This document shows, piece after piece, positions 62,130 to 64,000 of a stretch of DNA of 64,000 bases. A program made the position numbers and the translations under genes. Under the pieces are notes generated by a model. The model saw only the letters and a program-made list of their open reading frames with translations, was not told the DNA's origin and did no database searches. Position 1 is the first letter of the stretch, and the number at the start of each line of letters is the position of its first letter. This DNA is from Paenibacillus sp. 453mf (lineage in GTDB: Bacteria > Bacillota > Bacilli > Paenibacillales > Paenibacillaceae), in contig NZ_FPAC01000005.1 in the NCBI RefSeq assembly GCF_900116105.1, forward strand, positions 62,001-126,000. Direction: 5' to 3'.

Positions 62130-63017
62130 TTACACTGTTTTTGTCACGTTTTCTTTCTCTCTTTTCACTTTCAATACGAACTGTGGTAAGGCAAGCATTC
62201 GCTTCGCCCGCTTCGGTTCCTTGAGCAGACGGTACAGCCATTCCGCTCTCAGCTTCTGGAATACGACCGGGGCACGCTTGGATCTGCCAGAGATAATATC
62301 GAAGCTGCCCCCCACGCCCATCATCAGTGGAACGCCAAGCTGCTCCTTATATTTACCGATCCATGGCTCCTGGGTATCTGCACCCCTTGCTACAAACAGC
62401 AGATGGGGATTGGCTGCGCGAATCTGCTCAATGACTTCCGGATCTTCGGACTCACCGAAGAAGCCATCGCGATATCCGCACACCACAATGCCAGGATATT
62501 GCTTTTGTAACCTGCTTGCTGTCTCTTGAATCACTTCTCCTGTAGAACCGAGCAAATACACTCTCCACTGATAGGATTCACCAACATGCATGAGTTCATG
62601 TAACAGATCAAATCCAGCAACACGCTCTGCTACAGGAACACCGCAATATTCAGCTGCCCAAACCACGCCGGTACCATCTGGTACGACCAGTTCAGCGGAT
62701 TTCATAATTTTCATATATTTCGGATCATTCAGTGCAGTCATGACCATAATCGGATTTCCAGTAATAATCTGATGCGGCTTGCCCGCCCCAATCGCTTCAG
62801 TCAAATAAGCCACGGTGTCCTTCATATTCATACGCGAAAACGGAATGCCAAAGATCGGTACCGTTGGCACGGTGCGTGCGTTTGGCTCGGTCACTGCTGT
62901 ATGCACAGTACTTGCTGTTTGCGCTGTTGGTGTTGTTGATGCCGTCGGCGCGGTTCGTCCGCTTGACTGTGTACTATCTGTTGGGCCCACCGGCACCTCT
63001 TCCTTACGCTCTGTCAT
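62130..63017 (-). CDS. tagA: WecG/TagA/CpsF family glycosyltransferase with Thr/Pro-rich N-terminal tail
   Basis: GT26 enzyme that adds ManNAc to lipid-linked GlcNAc, the second step of the wall-polymer linkage unit. The core (about 50-270) has FSRMNMKDTV, IITGNPIMVMTA, VVPDGTGVVWAA and GESEDPEVIEQI. The C-terminus carries basic segments (RLLKEPKRAKRMLALPQF) usual for membrane targeting. The family motif GAPKQE is altered to GADTQE. An extra N-terminal stretch of about 45 residues is repetitive in T, A, P and V (PTASTTPTAQTASTVHTA). ATG 63017 is chosen because AAAGGA lies 12 nt upstream; a TTG 9 nt earlier is too close to it. csaB ends 10 bp upstream. Confidence 0.9.
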   Translation of the reverse strand: MTERKEEVPVGPTDSTQSSGRTAPTASTTPTAQTASTVHTAVTEPNARTVPTVPIFGIPFSRMNMKDTVAYLTEAIGAGKPHQIITGNPIMVMTALNDPKYMKIMKSAELVVPDGTGVVWAAEYCGVPVAERVAGFDLLHELMHVGESYQWRVYLLGSTGEVIQETASRLQKQYPGIVVCGYRDGFFGESEDPEVIEQIRAANPHLLFVARGADTQEPWIGKYKEQLGVPLMMGVGGSFDIISGRSKRAPVVFQKLRAEWLYRLLKEPKRAKRMLALPQFVLKVKREKENVTKTV

Positions 63018-63026
63018 GACGTTCAA

Positions 63027-64000
63027 TCATCCTTTGCCGCTAATAAATTTTAGAATGTGAGCTGCAGGCTCTTGAGCTTGCTCTTTCAGGGCAGCAATTG
63101 CCTCTTCCTTGTCAGCAAGCCATTCTGCATGGGAATCCAGCATGTCATTAAGTGTAGCAAGCAGCTTGTCTGCATCCAGCGAATCGGTGTTGCCAACAGG
63201 CTCACTGTGCAGACGCTGCAGAAATGCATCAATCTTGGGATCATAAGATACACCTACGAGCGGTACTCGCTGAGATGCAGCATAGATCAGACTGTGCAGA
63301 CGCATCCCGAGGACGAGCTTGCAGCGGGATACCTCCAGCAGCATCAGCTGCGGATCAGTCTGCTGAGAGCAGGTACTCACCTTGCTGCCTGTCCCATTCA
63401 AATGTCCGATCTTATTCTTCACATAAGCGGAGGCTTCCTCATCCGAAGGAAGATGGAACGGAAGCAGCCGGATATGAACCTTGCGCTGCTCCGCCAGCTT
63501 CTTGAGTCCTTCGCCGATGGCATCAAGCTCTCTTCTCTCCTTGTCCCAGAAACGAACCGATACCCCGATCACAGGAAGATCTTCCTCTTCCTGCCTCGGT
63601 GTCGTTCTTCTTGCGCTTCCTCCGCCATATGCAGCCGCCTTCTTCATCTTGGATTCATCCGGCAGTGGCAGACCCATCACAGGGTCAGGCACGACTTTGA
63701 CATCATTCCACTGAATTCCGCAGCTCTGAATAAGCTTGGCCGAATCCTCGTCACGTACAGAGATATATTCACAGTGTCTGAAGACACCACGGATCATCGG
63801 GTGAAAAATCTTCCGGTGTACAGGCCCTACGCCCTGCGCATAAATAAACGTCGGCTTCTTCATATTCTGTGCCAGCTTAAGAATGCCTAAGTAATAAGGA
63901 ATGGACTTCCAGCCGGTTGCATCCTGCAGCAAGCTGCCGCCTCCGCTGATCAGACCGTCGCTCTCCTTGATGGCGCGCCGAACTTCTCCAAGCTTCATCC
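63027..64000 (-). CDS. csaB: Polysaccharide pyruvyl transferase CsaB (N-terminus outside window)
   Basis: Transfers pyruvate from PEP to the secondary cell-wall polymer; the ketal is the ligand of SLH domains, so this gene underpins all SLH proteins in the window. About 324 residues are visible and the frame is open to the window end, so the gene starts beyond it. Features: LISGGGSLLQDATG, FIYAQGVGPV, the conserved ISVRDEDSAKLI and VLGMRLHSLIYAA with the catalytic-region arginine/histidine. A low-complexity insert (AAAYGGGSARRTTPRQEEED) breaks the middle. tagA starts immediately after. Confidence 0.93.
   Translation of the reverse strand, partial: MKLGEVRRAIKESDGLISGGGSLLQDATGWKSIPYYLGILKLAQNMKKPTFIYAQGVGPVHRKIFHPMIRGVFRHCEYISVRDEDSAKLIQSCGIQWNDVKVVPDPVMGLPLPDESKMKKAAAYGGGSARRTTPRQEEEDLPVIGVSVRFWDKERRELDAIGEGLKKLAEQRKVHIRLLPFHLPSDEEASAYVKNKIGHLNGTGSKVSTCSQQTDPQLMLLEVSRCKLVLGMRLHSLIYAASQRVPLVGVSYDPKIDAFLQRLHSEPVGNTDSLDADKLLATLNDMLDSHAEWLADKEEAIAALKEQAQEPAAHILKFISGKG

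Overview
The window looks like a chromosomal segment of a flagellated, spore-forming Gram-positive bacterium, most likely Paenibacillus or a close relative. The reasons are the Bacillus-type order degS-degU / comF / flgM-flgN-flgK-flgL-fliW-csrA-hag-flaG-fliD-fliS-fliT / hpf / secA / prfB, an alpha/beta small acid-soluble spore protein, AAGGAGG-type ribosome binding sites, and several secreted proteins with SLH domains next to csaB, tagA and tagO. Apart from the partial esterase, cls and one decayed reductase gene, everything reads on the minus strand. No rRNA, tRNA, CRISPR array, insertion sequence or prophage was seen.

Layout, left to right. 1-0.73 kb: 3' part of an esterase. 0.87-9.4 kb: arginine biosynthesis, transcribed argC-J-B-D-F and then argG-H, behind a sigma-A promoter whose -10 region overlaps an ARG-box-like sequence. 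9.8-12.5 kb: cardiolipin synthase, a block of degenerate ~30 bp repeats and a YitT-family membrane protein. 12.6-16.4 kb: prfB (with its programmed +1 frameshift, so the gene starts about 95 bp upstream of the longest uninterrupted frame) and secA. 16.9-22.3 kb: an island separating secA from hpf. It holds an intact squalene-hopene/sporulenol-type cyclase, two intact rhodaneses, an intact CsoR-family repressor with the cysteine pattern of the persulfide sensor CstR, and five broken genes (methyltransferase, rhodanese-MBL, DsrE-like, TusA-like, CoA-disulfide reductase). 22.5-33.7 kb: hpf, a cold-shock protein and the late flagellar genes, with recognisable sigma-D promoters, terminators and a CsrA hairpin in the flagellin leader. 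34-37.7 kb: comFC, comFA and an unknown membrane protein. 38.2-40.3 kb: degU and degS. 40.4-64 kb: a cell-surface region with a phosphodiester glycosidase, a 1234-aa SLH protein, metK, an SASP, two unknown secreted proteins, an S-layer protein with N-terminal SLH domains, a 1298-aa protein with C-terminal SLH domains, tagO, tagA and a partial csaB.

How it fits together. CsaB pyruvylates the secondary cell-wall polymer that SLH domains bind, TagO and TagA probably begin that polymer or a teichoic-acid linkage unit, and the SLH proteins are the cargo. The flagellar block contains the FliW-CsrA-hag homeostasis module and the FlgM anti-sigma-D switch. DegS-DegU next door is the classical regulator of motility, competence and exoenzymes.

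The most interesting items are: (i) the decayed persulfide-detoxification locus that still keeps its CstR-type repressor and three near-identical ATACCC-N4-GGGTAT operators, one lying exactly in a promoter spacer; (ii) a sigma-D -10 element for flgM built into the stem of the yvyF terminator; (iii) the S-layer leader with two in-frame start sites and two perfect palindromes; (iv) degenerate tandem repeats downstream of cls. All calls come from reading the sequence; no database search was possible.
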